Positions 33,750-42,502 of a stretch of 44,701 nucleotides of DNA are shown one piece after another. Source of the stretch: Myxococcales bacterium UBA1660 (GTDB lineage: Bacteria > Myxococcota_A > Polyangia > Polyangiales > Houyiibacteriaceae); NCBI GenBank assembly GCA_002320815.1, contig DCLA01000035.1:1-44701 (forward strand), given 5' to 3'. The first letter of the stretch is position 1. The number at the start of each line of letters is the position of its first letter. A model generated the notes under the pieces. That model saw only the letters and a list, made by a program, of their open reading frames with translations, did not search any database and was not told where the DNA came from. The position numbers and the translations under genes are program-made.

Positions 33750-33974
33750 TCACGAAAACGTGACCGACTTTCTCATCCAGGCTCGGGCCCTTCTGGCGCG
33801 GTCCTCGTTCCACGCCCGAGCCGCAGCGTCCGCCCCTGCGCCGGGGTAGAGGTGCAGCCACTGCGTATCGTCGCCGAAGGATGCGAGCACGGCGGCGTCG
33901 AAGGTCTTGCCGTGCACTCGCGCCCACGCGATCGTGGCCGAGGGGCCACTCGCAGCGGGCCTGCCCCCGGCCAC
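33750..33974 (-). CDS. Small hypothetical protein
   Basis: This candidate has 74 residues from GTG 33974 to TGA 33750-33752. The C-terminal 55 residues read as a plausible compact domain (Trp-Ala-Arg, then Gly-Asp-Asp-Thr-Gln-Trp-Leu-His-Leu, then a charged helix). The start is uncertain and the first residues are Gly/Pro-rich. It could be a small real gene or the remnant of a longer one whose 5' part was replaced next to the toxin-antitoxin genes. Confidence 0.4.
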   Translation of the reverse strand: MAGGRPAASGPSATIAWARVHGKTFDAAVLASFGDDTQWLHLYPGAGADAAARAWNEDRARRARAWMRKSVTFS

Positions 33975-34006
33975 ATCGGATCGCTGCTCCCCTGCGTTCG
34001 GTCGCT

Positions 34007-34303
34007 CTACCGGGGTGGCAGCTCGTCTCTTCGGCCGTGCCAGATGGCGAGGATGTGAACCTCTGTGTCCGATACGTGCTCGAAGTAGACGAAGTAGCGG
34101 ATTCGCTTCAGATACAGCCGGCGTACGCCTGGCCGCTGCCCCACGGCCTGTCCGAGCGTGCTCGAGCCCGTTTCGAGTATGTCGAAGAGCACGAGCAGCT
34201 CCTCGTCGAACGCCTCGGGTGCCTTGTCGCGGTTCTCCAGCCACCACGTGCGGGCCTGGTGGAGCTGCCGACCTGCGGCGGCCGTCAGCATCAGGCGCCG
34301 CAC
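34007..34303 (-). CDS. ParE/RelE-family toxin
   Basis: The protein has 98 residues. GTG 34303 lies two bases after the antitoxin stop (34306-34308) and gives the usual short beta-alpha start, with Thr-Ala-Ala-Ala and Trp-Trp-Leu-Glu-Asn. The ParE/RelE core is present: helix-hairpin, then Arg-Arg-Leu-Tyr-Leu-x-Arg-x-Arg-Tyr-Phe-Val-Tyr, and a final strand with Val-His-Ile-Leu-Ala-Ile-Trp-His. Members poison DNA gyrase (ParE) or cut mRNA at the ribosome (RelE); which applies cannot be told here. The antitoxin gene is directly upstream. Confidence 0.88.
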   Translation of the reverse strand: MRRLMLTAAAGRQLHQARTWWLENRDKAPEAFDEELLVLFDILETGSSTLGQAVGQRPGVRRLYLKRIRYFVYFEHVSDTEVHILAIWHGRRDELPPR

Positions 34304-34305
34304 TG

Positions 34306-34530
34306 TCAGCCTACGCGGTTCAATTCGCGAACGAACGCTCTCGCGTCGATCAGCTTGCCTCGGCTGGAATCGTCCCGGCCTTCGTCGATGAGGGCCAGCT
34401 CCTCGTCGCTCACCATCACGCTGGGTGTGGTGTCCCCGATCCACACACGTACCCGGGTCCCCTCGGCCAGGGAATCACCGCTGTCGAGCACGAGCTTCCC
34501 GTCGACGATTCGACCGACTTCGATGGTCAT
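34306..34530 (-). CDS. Antitoxin of the ParE/RelE pair
   Basis: The protein has 74 residues from ATG 34530. It has an N-terminal beta-rich part (Gly-Lys-Leu-Val-Leu, then Gly-Thr-Arg-Val-Arg-Val) and an acidic helical C-terminus, the usual order of a DNA-binding dimer followed by a toxin-wrapping tail. It is read before the toxin, as in most type II systems, and probably autoregulates the pair. The specific antitoxin family was not recognised. Confidence 0.8.
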   Translation of the reverse strand: MTIEVGRIVDGKLVLDSGDSLAEGTRVRVWIGDTTPSVMVSDEELALIDEGRDDSSRGKLIDARAFVRELNRVG

Positions 34531-34674
34531 GGTTCGAGGTTAGCAAAGAGGTGGGTCGACTTCACACCAAGGGGAGTGGCGGCTCGGGAAGAAGCCGCAG
34601 CGATGGATCCGAGACCTGTTGGGACCGGGGATGGTAAGACTGGCGCACGATTCGCTTTCGCGAGGAGACCCCCC

Positions 34675-35562
34675 ATGTTGCGCCCCTCCCATCTCGTCAT
34701 CGCTTCCTTCATCGCCGCCAGCGGGTGCGGTTCGCCCGAGGTCGGCGCCGACGCGACCGATCCCACCAGCGAGCCCGCGGCCAACGCCGGCGGCGAGAGC
34801 CCGACCGCGGCCGAGGCCACCGAGCCCGACGAGGAGCGGCCGGACAACGAGTTCCAGCTCCGCGCCTCCAGCGACTCCAGCGAGGCCCACGGCGAGCGGC
34901 CCTCGCAGATCGAGGCCACCGAGACCGAGGCCGCCATCCGCCTCTTCGTCGTCACCGCCGAAGAGGTGGCCATCCCCGGCGTCGTCGTGAAGATGACCGC
35001 GCCCGATGGGAGCACCTACTTCACCGAGCCCACCGACTCGCACGGGTACGCCGAGGTCCTGGTCCCCGCCGACCAGCGCTACGACATGGAGTACCTGAGC
35101 CTCGGGCGCCGCAACACCACCGCGTCGGTCACCGTCGGCCCCGGCCCGCGCCGCAACACCCGCCTCACCCTCCGCTACCGCCGCTGGCGCTCGCCGCTCG
35201 CCCCGGCCGAGGAGTCCACCGAGCCCGGGTTCCAGCTCGACGGCGTGACCTTCGAGTCCGGCTCCGCGACCATCGTGGAGTCCTCGTACCCCCGCCTCGA
35301 CCGCGTGGTCGAGTACATGGTGCACAAGCCCTACGCCCGGATCCGCATCAGCGGTCACACCGACAACGTCGGCAACGCCCGCCGTAACCAGCGCCTCTCG
35401 GAAGACCGCGCCAAGGCCGTGCGTCAGTACCTCGTCACCAAGGGCATCGCCGCCGAGCGCATCGAAGCGGTCGGCCACGGCGACGCCCAGCCCCTCGCCA
35501 GCAACGACACCGAAGAAGGCCGCGCCCAGAACCGCCGCATCGAGGCCATCGAGATCGAATGA
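34675..35562 (+). CDS. OmpA-family lipoprotein
   Basis: The protein has 295 residues. ATG 34675 follows a GAGGAG about 8 bases upstream and gives a lipoprotein signal ending ASGC. A Thr/Glu/Ala-rich linker precedes a beta-sandwich-like domain (about 85-160) resembling a carboxypeptidase regulatory or Ig-like fold. The C-terminal 110 residues are an OmpA peptidoglycan-binding domain with Gly-His-Thr-Asp-Asn-Val-Gly, Leu-Ser-x-x-Arg-Ala and Asn-Arg-Arg-Ile-Glu. It ties the outer membrane to the wall. It is transcribed divergently from the toxin-antitoxin pair. Confidence 0.92.
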   Translation: MLRPSHLVIASFIAASGCGSPEVGADATDPTSEPAANAGGESPTAAEATEPDEERPDNEFQLRASSDSSEAHGERPSQIEATETEAAIRLFVVTAEEVAIPGVVVKMTAPDGSTYFTEPTDSHGYAEVLVPADQRYDMEYLSLGRRNTTASVTVGPGPRRNTRLTLRYRRWRSPLAPAEESTEPGFQLDGVTFESGSATIVESSYPRLDRVVEYMVHKPYARIRISGHTDNVGNARRNQRLSEDRAKAVRQYLVTKGIAAERIEAVGHGDAQPLASNDTEEGRAQNRRIEAIEIE

Positions 35563-35604
35563 CGCCGCCGGTCGCCGCGCCCGCGTCGAGTGGGCAAGGC
35601 GGGC

Positions 35605-36321
35605 TCAGGCGAGGCCGACGAAGAGGTTCTGGACGTCGTCGTCGTCGTCCAGGGCCTCGAAGAAGCCTTCGATGGCCGCGCGCGCGTCCGCGTCGTCGAG
35701 GGACACCGGGTTCTTGGACTTGTAGATGAGCGCCGCGGAGCTCACCGACCATCCGCGCTCTTCGAGGGCCTGGCGAACGGTGTCGAGGTCGGTGGGCTCG
35801 GTGTAGAAGCTGGTGCTCGCGCCGCCGTCCGCCTCGTCGTCGACCTCGAGGTCCTGGGCGCCGGCCTCGATGGCCTCGGTCTCCGGGTCCACCTCGCCCT
35901 CGTGGGTCGCCTCGACGCAGCCGAGCCGGTCGAAGTCCCAGGTGACGCCGCCGGACGCCGCGAGCTGTCCGCCGTGCTTGTCGAAGATGACCCGGATGTT
36001 ACTCGCGGTGCGGTTCCGGTTGTCGGTGAGGCACTCGACGACCACCGGCACCATGTGCGGCCCGTAGCCCTCGTAGGTCACGGTGTCGTAGCGGACCGTG
36101 CCGTCCCGGAGCCCGGCGCCCTTCTTGATGGCGCGCTCGAGGGTGTCGCGGGACATCGACGCCTTCTTGGCCGCCTCGATGGCCATCCGGAGCCGCGCGT
36201 TCATCGTCGGGTCCGCGCCATCCTTGGCGGCGATGGCGATCTCCTTGGCGAGCTTCGTGAAGATGCGGCCCTTCGCCGCCGCCGAACTCTCGCGATGCTT
36301 CTGCTTCCACTGGGCGCCCAT
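35605..36321 (-). CDS. yebC: YebC/PmpR-family transcriptional or translational regulator
   Basis: The protein has 238 residues from ATG 36321, with CTCCTC (GAGGAG on this strand) 6 bases upstream. The whole chain matches YebC: N-terminal Gly-x-x-x-Lys-Trp/Gln-Lys, Ile-Phe-x-Lys-Leu-x-Lys-Glu-Ile, Gly-Tyr-Gly-Pro, Glu-x-x-Thr-Asp-Asn-Arg-Asn-Arg-Thr, and the Gly-Gly-x-Leu-x-x-x-Gly-x-Val segment. The family includes DNA-binding regulators; some members have been shown to relieve ribosome stalling at proline runs. The start residues differ slightly from the common Met-Ala-Gly. It is convergent with the OmpA-type gene. Confidence 0.93.
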   Translation of the reverse strand: MGAQWKQKHRESSAAAKGRIFTKLAKEIAIAAKDGADPTMNARLRMAIEAAKKASMSRDTLERAIKKGAGLRDGTVRYDTVTYEGYGPHMVPVVVECLTDNRNRTASNIRVIFDKHGGQLAASGGVTWDFDRLGCVEATHEGEVDPETEAIEAGAQDLEVDDEADGGASTSFYTEPTDLDTVRQALEERGWSVSSAALIYKSKNPVSLDDADARAAIEGFFEALDDDDDVQNLFVGLA

Positions 36322-36407
36322 GACGTACTCCTCGCCCGCCAGATACCACGGCCGCGCGAATGGGCCAGGTGCCCCGGTCGCGCGCCTGGGGTCATCGACC
36401 GAGAACG

Positions 36408-37166
36408 TCAGCCGTCCATGACGACGCCGAGGCCGTGCTCCTCCGAGCGGCGGATCAGTTGGCCGAGCACCGCCAGGTCGCCCAGCGAGCGCGACGACGA
36501 GAAGAGCGCCTCTTGCCCCGCGGCCTCGCCGTCGGGGTGCGCGGCGATGCGGTCGCCCATGGCGACGTAGACGAGCCGGTAGAACCCGCGCAGCGCCTGG
36601 ACCTCGGCGGGGTCGAGGTAGCGGCGGAAGAAGATGTGTTCCGCCACCGCGAAGGGCGTCACCCGGTGTTGCTCGTTGTCTACGAGCACCGCGACCTGCT
36701 CCATCCCCAGCTCCAGGTGCCCGTTGGGGAACTGCGACGCGACGCGCGCCATCTGGCTGCCGTCGCGCCCCGCTGCGAGGAGCGATCGCAAGAACGGCGC
36801 CCCCGGCGCCTCCTCCACGTACGCGCTCGCCCCCAGCGCTTCGGCGAGGATCTCCAAGGCGACGGGGTCCAGCGGGTAGTCCACGCGCCCGGCGCACCCG
36901 GGGGTGCCGCGGCGGTCGCTGACCGGACAGCGCATGCAGGTCTCGCCCAGCTCGGTCCAGCGGGCGGCGCCCTGCTCCGCCTGGGCCAGGGTGATGCGCT
37001 CCTCGTGCACTCCGTCGGGTCCCGGGCGTTGCATGGCCAGCTCGGGGACCCCGTGTTGCTTCATCACCGCGACCATGCGCGCGGCTTGCTGGATCTGCAG
37101 GATGCCGTCGACGTCGCCGTTCGGGCGGAAGGGGCACTGGTAGTAGATGTAGGCGTCGAGTCCCAT
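36408..37166 (-). CDS. Conserved hypothetical protein with Cys cluster
   Basis: The protein has 252 residues, soluble, with no signal peptide. It opens with Tyr-Ile-Tyr-Tyr-Gln-Cys-Pro, and a Cys-x-x-Cys plus a further Cys (Cys-Met-Arg-Cys-Pro ... Gly-Cys-Ala-Gly, about residues 77-91) could bind zinc or an iron-sulfur cluster with the Cys near residue 11. The remainder is mixed alpha/beta. I do not recognise the family. It stands 86 bases upstream of yebC on the same strand. Confidence 0.75.
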   Translation of the reverse strand: MGLDAYIYYQCPFRPNGDVDGILQIQQAARMVAVMKQHGVPELAMQRPGPDGVHEERITLAQAEQGAARWTELGETCMRCPVSDRRGTPGCAGRVDYPLDPVALEILAEALGASAYVEEAPGAPFLRSLLAAGRDGSQMARVASQFPNGHLELGMEQVAVLVDNEQHRVTPFAVAEHIFFRRYLDPAEVQALRGFYRLVYVAMGDRIAAHPDGEAAGQEALFSSSRSLGDLAVLGQLIRRSEEHGLGVVMDG

Positions 37167-37298
37167 CGCCCCAAGCTACGCCCCGAGCCGCCGTTGCTTC
37201 CCTGGCCGCTTGCCGTGTCCTCCGTGCCAGCGCCGTAAGAGTGGCCGCGGCGAGAGGCCCCACAGTGGTGGAGTGTTTCGCCCTGGCTTGGAGACCTC

Positions 37299-38261
37299 AT
37301 GACCCGTCACGTTCCCACCCTCGCTCTCTCGCTCTGCACTCTCGCGCTCGCCCTGGTCACGACCGGCTGCGAGACGGTCGGTTGGGAGATCGACGATGGC
37401 TTCGACGGGGCCGAACGCGTATTCGCTGCCCCCGGGACCTACACGCTCACGCTGGACTCGCCCGGCTGCCGCTATGGGATGCTGGACCTCGCCTGCGAGA
37501 ACCACTCCACCGAGCTTCCGGCGGACGCAGCCATCGAGGCCTCCATCGACGACCCGGCGATCGCGTCCCTGGCGGGGCCGCCTTCCCGGGAGGTGTCCTG
37601 GGATCCCTATACGCTCCCGCTGATCATCCACCAACCCGGCCGCTTCGCGCTGACCGTGCGTGACCGCGACAGCGGCTACCAGCAGACCTTCGACCTCGAG
37701 GCGCGCGGCGTCGACCGCATCGAGCTCGAGCATCCCGGCGCCGTCGCCCTCGAAGGGGCGACCCTCTGCGTGAAGGGGGACCTGGTCGGCGCCGAGGGGG
37801 AGGTCCTCCACTCGCGCCTCGCCTGGACGCTCCACGCCGACAGCGACTGGCCCCAGTCCATCGACCCCGACCCCTCGCGGCCTCGGCAGCAGAGCTGTCT
37901 ACCCGAGCTGCCCGCGGGGCAGTACTGGTTCTCCGCCACCTACGACGGCGTCGTCGCCGAGCAGACCTTCGACGTCGTCGCGCCAGAGGCCATCGCACGC
38001 CAGGTCGTGCGCGTGAACGGCGAAGAGGTCGCCACGGACGCACCCCTGGTCCTGCCGTCCCTCGAGCCCTTCACCGTCGAGGTCGACTTCGCCCTCGCCG
38101 ACGGCCGCCCCCTCGGCGGCCTCCACGACGAGGTGCTCGCCTTCGGCGCCCTCGACGTCGCCGCCCACGACGACACCGCCGTCACCATCGAGCCCACCGA
38201 CCGCGGCGCCGGCCAGGTCGTCCTCCGCGACTTCTTCACCCTCGACATCACCATCGAGTGA
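37299..38261 (+). CDS. Lipoprotein of unknown function
   Basis: The protein has 320 residues. The signal peptide ends VTTGC, followed by beta-rich repeats of about 80-90 residues (a strand with Phe-Ala-Leu-Thr-Val, then Tyr-Trp-Phe-Ser-Ala, then Phe-Thr-Val-Glu-Val), suggesting Ig-like or similar domains in tandem. Several Cys are present in the first two. It probably lies on the surface or in the periplasm. It starts 132 bases from the divergent Cys-cluster gene and converges on the hydrolase operon. Confidence 0.75.
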   Translation: MTRHVPTLALSLCTLALALVTTGCETVGWEIDDGFDGAERVFAAPGTYTLTLDSPGCRYGMLDLACENHSTELPADAAIEASIDDPAIASLAGPPSREVSWDPYTLPLIIHQPGRFALTVRDRDSGYQQTFDLEARGVDRIELEHPGAVALEGATLCVKGDLVGAEGEVLHSRLAWTLHADSDWPQSIDPDPSRPRQQSCLPELPAGQYWFSATYDGVVAEQTFDVVAPEAIARQVVRVNGEEVATDAPLVLPSLEPFTVEVDFALADGRPLGGLHDEVLAFGALDVAAHDDTAVTIEPTDRGAGQVVLRDFFTLDITIE

Positions 38262-38279
38262 AGCACGCGTCCCGTCGAG

Positions 38280-39365
38280 TCACTCCTCGTCGAGCCACTC
38301 CAGGATCCGGGGGACCACCTCGCGGTGGGCGTCGCGGGCCCAGTAGAGATCCTGGTGCGCGTAGCCGTGGAAGATCTCTTTGCGCACGTGGCGGGGGCCG
38401 CCGGGGCGGCGGAGCCATTCGACCATCCGGTCCACCGACTCGCGGTGCCAGAGCTCGTTGCGGTGGCCGGTGAGGTAGTTGAGCCGGAAGGGGGCGAAGC
38501 GGTCCCGTCGCAGGTAGGCGTCCGCTCGGTCCGCGGGAGCGTCCATGGGGGCCAGGTGGCCGCGGCGGATGGCCTGGGTGCCGTGGAGGTAGATGCCCAT
38601 GTCCATCGCGCCGAACTGGTTCAGCAGCTCCTCGCCGTGGATGGCTTCGTCCACGATGTCGTCGCGGTAGGGGCGCCCGAACATGAAGGCCACGCGCCGG
38701 TACAGGTCGTGGGCGGGGCGGGTGCCCCGGGCCGGGAGGAGCGCGTCGGGCCAGATGTCGTAGGCGCCGGAGATGGGCTTTGGCCAATACCCGGGTTCGC
38801 CCTCTTTGGCGCTCGGGTTCAGGAAGCGCACGTCGCGGTGCCCGGCGACCATGCGCACCAGGACGTGATCCGCGGCCTTGAGCCAACCGTCCCAGGGGCT
38901 CACGAAGAAGAGGCCGATGGTGGAGCAGACCAAGGGGCCGTCGATGTGCTCGGGCCCGAGGTGCCCGCCGCCGATGGCCGCGTGCAGCGCCGCCGAACCC
39001 AGGCAATGGGCGACGACGGCAATGGGCCGCTGCCGGCCGGCCTTCGTCTCCTCGCGACGCACGTGCTCGAAGATGGCCGGCAGGTCGACCGCGGCCGCGA
39101 CGTCGAGGTTGGAGTCGCGACCTTCGATCTGCGGCACGACCTTCATCGAGCCCCGCCAGTTCGCCAGCCAGACCGAGTGGCCCGCCGCGTGGAGCGCGTC
39201 GGCCAGGCTGGTGCCGCGCGGGAGGCGGAAGGTGTCCGACCAGGCGCTCGCGCCGTGCAGACAGATCACCGCGAGCCCGTCGTCACCCCGGGGCGGCCGA
39301 TGGGCGATGGGCAGCTCGAGGCCGTCCTCCGTGGTGACCACGCCATCGTGCCACTGCGCGCTCAT
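38280..39365 (-). CDS. Alpha/beta hydrolase with Cys nucleophile, coupled to GMC oxidoreductase
   Basis: The protein has 361 residues; ATG 39365 overlaps the stop of the GMC gene. The fold shows Leu-His-Gly-Ala (oxyanion region, about 36-39), a nucleophile elbow of Ala-His-Cys121-Leu-Gly-Ser, and a late His (Gly-Tyr-Ala-His). A Cys in place of Ser at the elbow is also known from dienelactone hydrolases and PHA synthases. No signal peptide is present. With the GMC enzyme it forms an operon known in other bacteria as two genes or one fused protein linked to sterol or long-chain alcohol metabolism; the substrate here is unknown. Confidence 0.88.
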   Translation of the reverse strand: MSAQWHDGVVTTEDGLELPIAHRPPRGDDGLAVICLHGASAWSDTFRLPRGTSLADALHAAGHSVWLANWRGSMKVVPQIEGRDSNLDVAAAVDLPAIFEHVRREETKAGRQRPIAVVAHCLGSAALHAAIGGGHLGPEHIDGPLVCSTIGLFFVSPWDGWLKAADHVLVRMVAGHRDVRFLNPSAKEGEPGYWPKPISGAYDIWPDALLPARGTRPAHDLYRRVAFMFGRPYRDDIVDEAIHGEELLNQFGAMDMGIYLHGTQAIRRGHLAPMDAPADRADAYLRRDRFAPFRLNYLTGHRNELWHRESVDRMVEWLRRPGGPRHVRKEIFHGYAHQDLYWARDAHREVVPRILEWLDEE

Positions 39366-42300
39366 CGCTCGCCTCCGTCCTGGATGAGACCCACCGCGCG
39401 CGCTTGGGCCGTCCACCGGCGCCCGACGCTCTTGGCGACGGCGAGGGCGTCGGCGCCGTAGGCGCGCACCAGGTGCCCGAAGAAGAACCCACCGAATTCT
39501 GCCAGCGCCCAGGCCCGCGCCGCGGGGTCGGTGGTCCCGAAGACCTCCATGCTCGGGAGCTGCTTCTCCACGAACTCGTCGAGGGGCACGCGGATGACGC
39601 CGCCCCACTGGGCGTCGCCTTCGGTGAGGCTCACGTAGAGGGTCGTGGTGTCCGCGTAGGCGTCGGCGCCGACGTCGTCGCTGACCTCCTTGAAGCCGCG
39701 GAGCCAAGGCTCCGCGGTCCGTGGGCGCCCCGTCTCGTCGGCGAGGAAGACCGTGTACTTCATCGTGCGTCGCTCCGCCGTGGCCGCGCCCATGAGCTCC
39801 AGGGTGCCGACCACCGGTCGCTCGGTGGGCTCCAGCCCGGTGTCGCCCGTCCGCACGAAGCGCGCGGTCCCGGTGAGCTGCATCTCGTGGGGCGCCCGGT
39901 CCATGAAGTAGCGCAGGTCCCGCGCGGTCGCGGTGAGGTCGAGCTGCAGCGAGGTCCCCGCGCCGCGCCCGCGGTGCTGCGCCGCCAGGTAGGGCCCCAG
40001 CTCGATGTCGGCGACGGCGACGGCGTCTTCCACGGTGGCCAGGGCACCGCTGTCCACGGGGGCCACGAAGCCCACCATCGTCTCGTCGAACTTCAAGCCC
40101 ACCGGCTCCGCCCGCGGTCCGGCCGAGCGCGCGGTGAGCGCGCCCTTCAGCGGATCGATGGCGTGGCCCTGGGCCTCGAAGGCCTCGACCCACTCGCGCG
40201 CGTGTCGCTTCTCGGCTTCCCGGGTCAGCGCCCACTGGGCCTTGGCGTCGCCCTCGAGGTACGCGGCCAGGAAGGCCTCCACGTTGCGCTCGGCCATCGC
40301 GGCGATGGTGTGCGAGGGGTTCACGCCGACGGAGGTGGGGAACGCCGAGGCGTCGAAGACGTAGAGCCCCGGCACACCGTACACCGCGCCCCGGTTGTCG
40401 GTGACCCCGGCGGAGGCGTCGTCGGCCATCGCGCAGCCGCCCTGGGCGTGCACCGTCACCGGGCGCCGGTTGGTGCTCCAGTCGGGGTTCACCCGCAGCT
40501 CGCCGCGCAGGGTCTGGGCCACGTCGCGCAGAAGCGCCTCTTGGGTCGCGTAGGCGGGCACGCCGCGCGGCAGGTCCAGGGCCACCCGCGTGCGCCCGCC
40601 GTCCTCCGGCGAATCCACGGTGACTTTCCCGGCCCCCTGGTCGCGGCCCATCGAGAGCAGCACCGTCAGGTGGTCGGCCGCGCGCCGCTCGGACTCCCCG
40701 TGCCCCCCGTGCCCCCCGTGCCCCGACCGCTCCGACTGCCCCGCGCCCGCCTCGCCGCGCGCCACCACGTACGACGCGCTCCGATCGCCGGCCGCGAGGC
40801 GCACGGTGGTCGCCGCGAGGTGCGCCAGGTCACCGAGCCCGAAGCGGTCCACCACCGCCTCGCGGAAGACTCGGCTCACCGTGGGCTTGGCGGCGGCGAG
40901 GATCTCGCGGGTGCGCTCCTGGGTCATCGCGCGCAGGCTGGGCGCGAAGCGGAAGAGAGAGCGCACCGCGTCGTAGCGGTCCTCGAGGATCCGCGGCATC
41001 TCTTCGACCATCTGCGCGAAGATGGCGTCCAGCAGCGCCGAGTTCTCGCGCTCGTAGACTTCGTCGCCCATCGCCGTCCAGCGCTCGGCCTGCTCGCGCA
41101 GGATCCGGCGGAGCTCCGGCGAGAGCTGGTTGGCGACCAGCACCCGGAAGAGCGCGACGGGGAGGGCGGCGTTGGCGCGGCCGCCGGTCGGCAGGTCCAG
41201 GGTGAGCGCCCCCCGGGGACCGCCGGCGCCGAAGGGCGCGCCGCGCTGATCCGCCGGGCGGTCGTCGAAGCGGTTGCGTCCGAACCAGAGCGGCGAGCGG
41301 AAGACCGCCTGGAACCCGCCGGCCACCGGCAGCGAGTACCCGCCGTCCTGCACCATGAGGAAGAGGTCGTCGCCGGCCTCGGCGACCACCCCGTGCTGCT
41401 CCAGCACCGAGGGCCCCTGGTAGAGCATCCCGCCGGTGATCGTCGGGCCCACGTCCGGCCGCTGCTCCTCGGCGGTGTCGTAGACCACGCCCAGCGAGTC
41501 CACGTTGGCGCGGAAGCCGGCCCCGAGCCGCTCGGAGTTCAGCCCCTGGAGGTCTTCGTGCACGCTCCGCCCGAGGAGCTCGGTGGACCCGAGCGCGCCC
41601 GCGCACACGAACACGTGCTTCGCCCGCAGCGCGCGCACCGGCGCGTGGCCGCGCCCGTACTCGCCCTCGAGCGTGAGGTGGTCGCGGTAGTGCACCGTGA
41701 ACCCCTCGCCCCCGGAGTCCGCGCCCGGCTCGATGCGGATGGCCTCGGCCAGGGTGTAGACCGCGATCCGCTGGTCCGGGCTCGCCTCGTTCGCCGGGCT
41801 CGCATCGTTCGCCGCGTTCGCCGCGTTCGCCGCGTTCGCGGCGCGATCCACGACCTCCAGGTAGTTCTGGTCCAGGGTCTTCTTGGCGCCGTAGGAGCAC
41901 CCCGTGTCGCAGGCGCCGCAGCCGACGCAGCGCCCGCGCGTCGCCGTCGCGCCCTCGTCGCCGAAGCGCACCGCGAGGGGGAGCTTCACCCACGGGCGCC
42001 CCAGCTCGGCGCTCGCCCGCTCCATCTGCTCGGCCTTGCGGATGGGCTGCGCGGCGCCCCGCGTATCGCGGATCGCGTCCGGCGCGACCTCGAGCCCGAT
42101 GCGGCGGGCGACCAGGTCGTAGTAGGGGTCGAGGGCGGCGCGGCTCCAGCCCTCGGGCCAACCCCGGAACGCCTCCTCCGGCGCCCGCAGGTGCACGTTG
42201 GCGTAGATGAGCGAGCCGCCGCCGTAGCCCGCGGCCTGCACCGAGAGCAGGTCACCGAGATCCCGGGTCTCCCAGAGTCCGAGCTCACCGCCCCGGGGGG

Positions 42301-42502
42301 CCCAGCGCCAGCGCGCCATGTCCGGGAGCACCTGCTCCGGGCTCGGCGCGTCCGGGAAGTCCCCGGGGTCGAAGCGCCGCCCGCGCTCCAGCAGGCACAC
42401 GTCGAGGCCGGCCTCCACCAGGCGCGCGGCGGTCACCGCGCCCCCGAAGCCGCTCCCGATCACGATGGCGTCGAAGGGGTCCTGGGTGTCCTCGCTCTGC
42501 AC
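39362..42502 (-). CDS. GMC oxidoreductase with Cys4 motif and C-terminal extension
   Basis: The protein has 1046 residues from GTG 42502, which has GGGGAG 8 bases upstream. The FAD motif Gly-Ser-Gly-Phe-Gly-Gly is at the N-terminus; Gly-Gly-Gly-Ser-Leu and the late Asp-Asn-Arg-Gly/Val-x-Asn-Pro-Ser-His-Thr block are typical of GMC (cholesterol-oxidase branch) enzymes. Near 200-215 a Cys-x-x-Cys-x-x-Cys-x-x-x-Cys set looks like an iron-sulfur or zinc site. Short tandem repeats fall in two loops. After about 750 a beta-rich extension of nearly 300 residues has no recognised domain. It oxidises an alcohol, perhaps sterol-like, using FAD. It is translated together with the hydrolase. Confidence 0.92.
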   Translation of the reverse strand: MQSEDTQDPFDAIVIGSGFGGAVTAARLVEAGLDVCLLERGRRFDPGDFPDAPSPEQVLPDMARWRWAPRGGELGLWETRDLGDLLSVQAAGYGGGSLIYANVHLRAPEEAFRGWPEGWSRAALDPYYDLVARRIGLEVAPDAIRDTRGAAQPIRKAEQMERASAELGRPWVKLPLAVRFGDEGATATRGRCVGCGACDTGCSYGAKKTLDQNYLEVVDRAANAANAANAANDASPANEASPDQRIAVYTLAEAIRIEPGADSGGEGFTVHYRDHLTLEGEYGRGHAPVRALRAKHVFVCAGALGSTELLGRSVHEDLQGLNSERLGAGFRANVDSLGVVYDTAEEQRPDVGPTITGGMLYQGPSVLEQHGVVAEAGDDLFLMVQDGGYSLPVAGGFQAVFRSPLWFGRNRFDDRPADQRGAPFGAGGPRGALTLDLPTGGRANAALPVALFRVLVANQLSPELRRILREQAERWTAMGDEVYERENSALLDAIFAQMVEEMPRILEDRYDAVRSLFRFAPSLRAMTQERTREILAAAKPTVSRVFREAVVDRFGLGDLAHLAATTVRLAAGDRSASYVVARGEAGAGQSERSGHGGHGGHGESERRAADHLTVLLSMGRDQGAGKVTVDSPEDGGRTRVALDLPRGVPAYATQEALLRDVAQTLRGELRVNPDWSTNRRPVTVHAQGGCAMADDASAGVTDNRGAVYGVPGLYVFDASAFPTSVGVNPSHTIAAMAERNVEAFLAAYLEGDAKAQWALTREAEKRHAREWVEAFEAQGHAIDPLKGALTARSAGPRAEPVGLKFDETMVGFVAPVDSGALATVEDAVAVADIELGPYLAAQHRGRGAGTSLQLDLTATARDLRYFMDRAPHEMQLTGTARFVRTGDTGLEPTERPVVGTLELMGAATAERRTMKYTVFLADETGRPRTAEPWLRGFKEVSDDVGADAYADTTTLYVSLTEGDAQWGGVIRVPLDEFVEKQLPSMEVFGTTDPAARAWALAEFGGFFFGHLVRAYGADALAVAKSVGRRWTAQARAVGLIQDGGER
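40698..40724 (-). repeat. Three tandem 9-base units in the GMC gene
   Basis: Three exact copies of a 9-base unit (40698-40706, 40707-40715, 40716-40724) encode a Gly-His-Gly run in a surface loop of the GMC enzyme. Confidence 0.8.
41807..41842 (-). repeat. Four tandem 9-base units in the GMC gene
   Basis: The unit GTTCGCCGC occurs three times exactly and once with one change (41807, 41816, 41825, 41834). It encodes an Ala-Asn-Ala run inserted after the Cys cluster; degenerate copies extend to about 41783. Slippage could change its length between strains. Confidence 0.85.

Noticed and set aside
40698..41842. CRISPR-like array from the short tandem repeats
   Set aside because: Units are 9 bases, contiguous and in frame inside a coding region; there are no spacers or cas genes.
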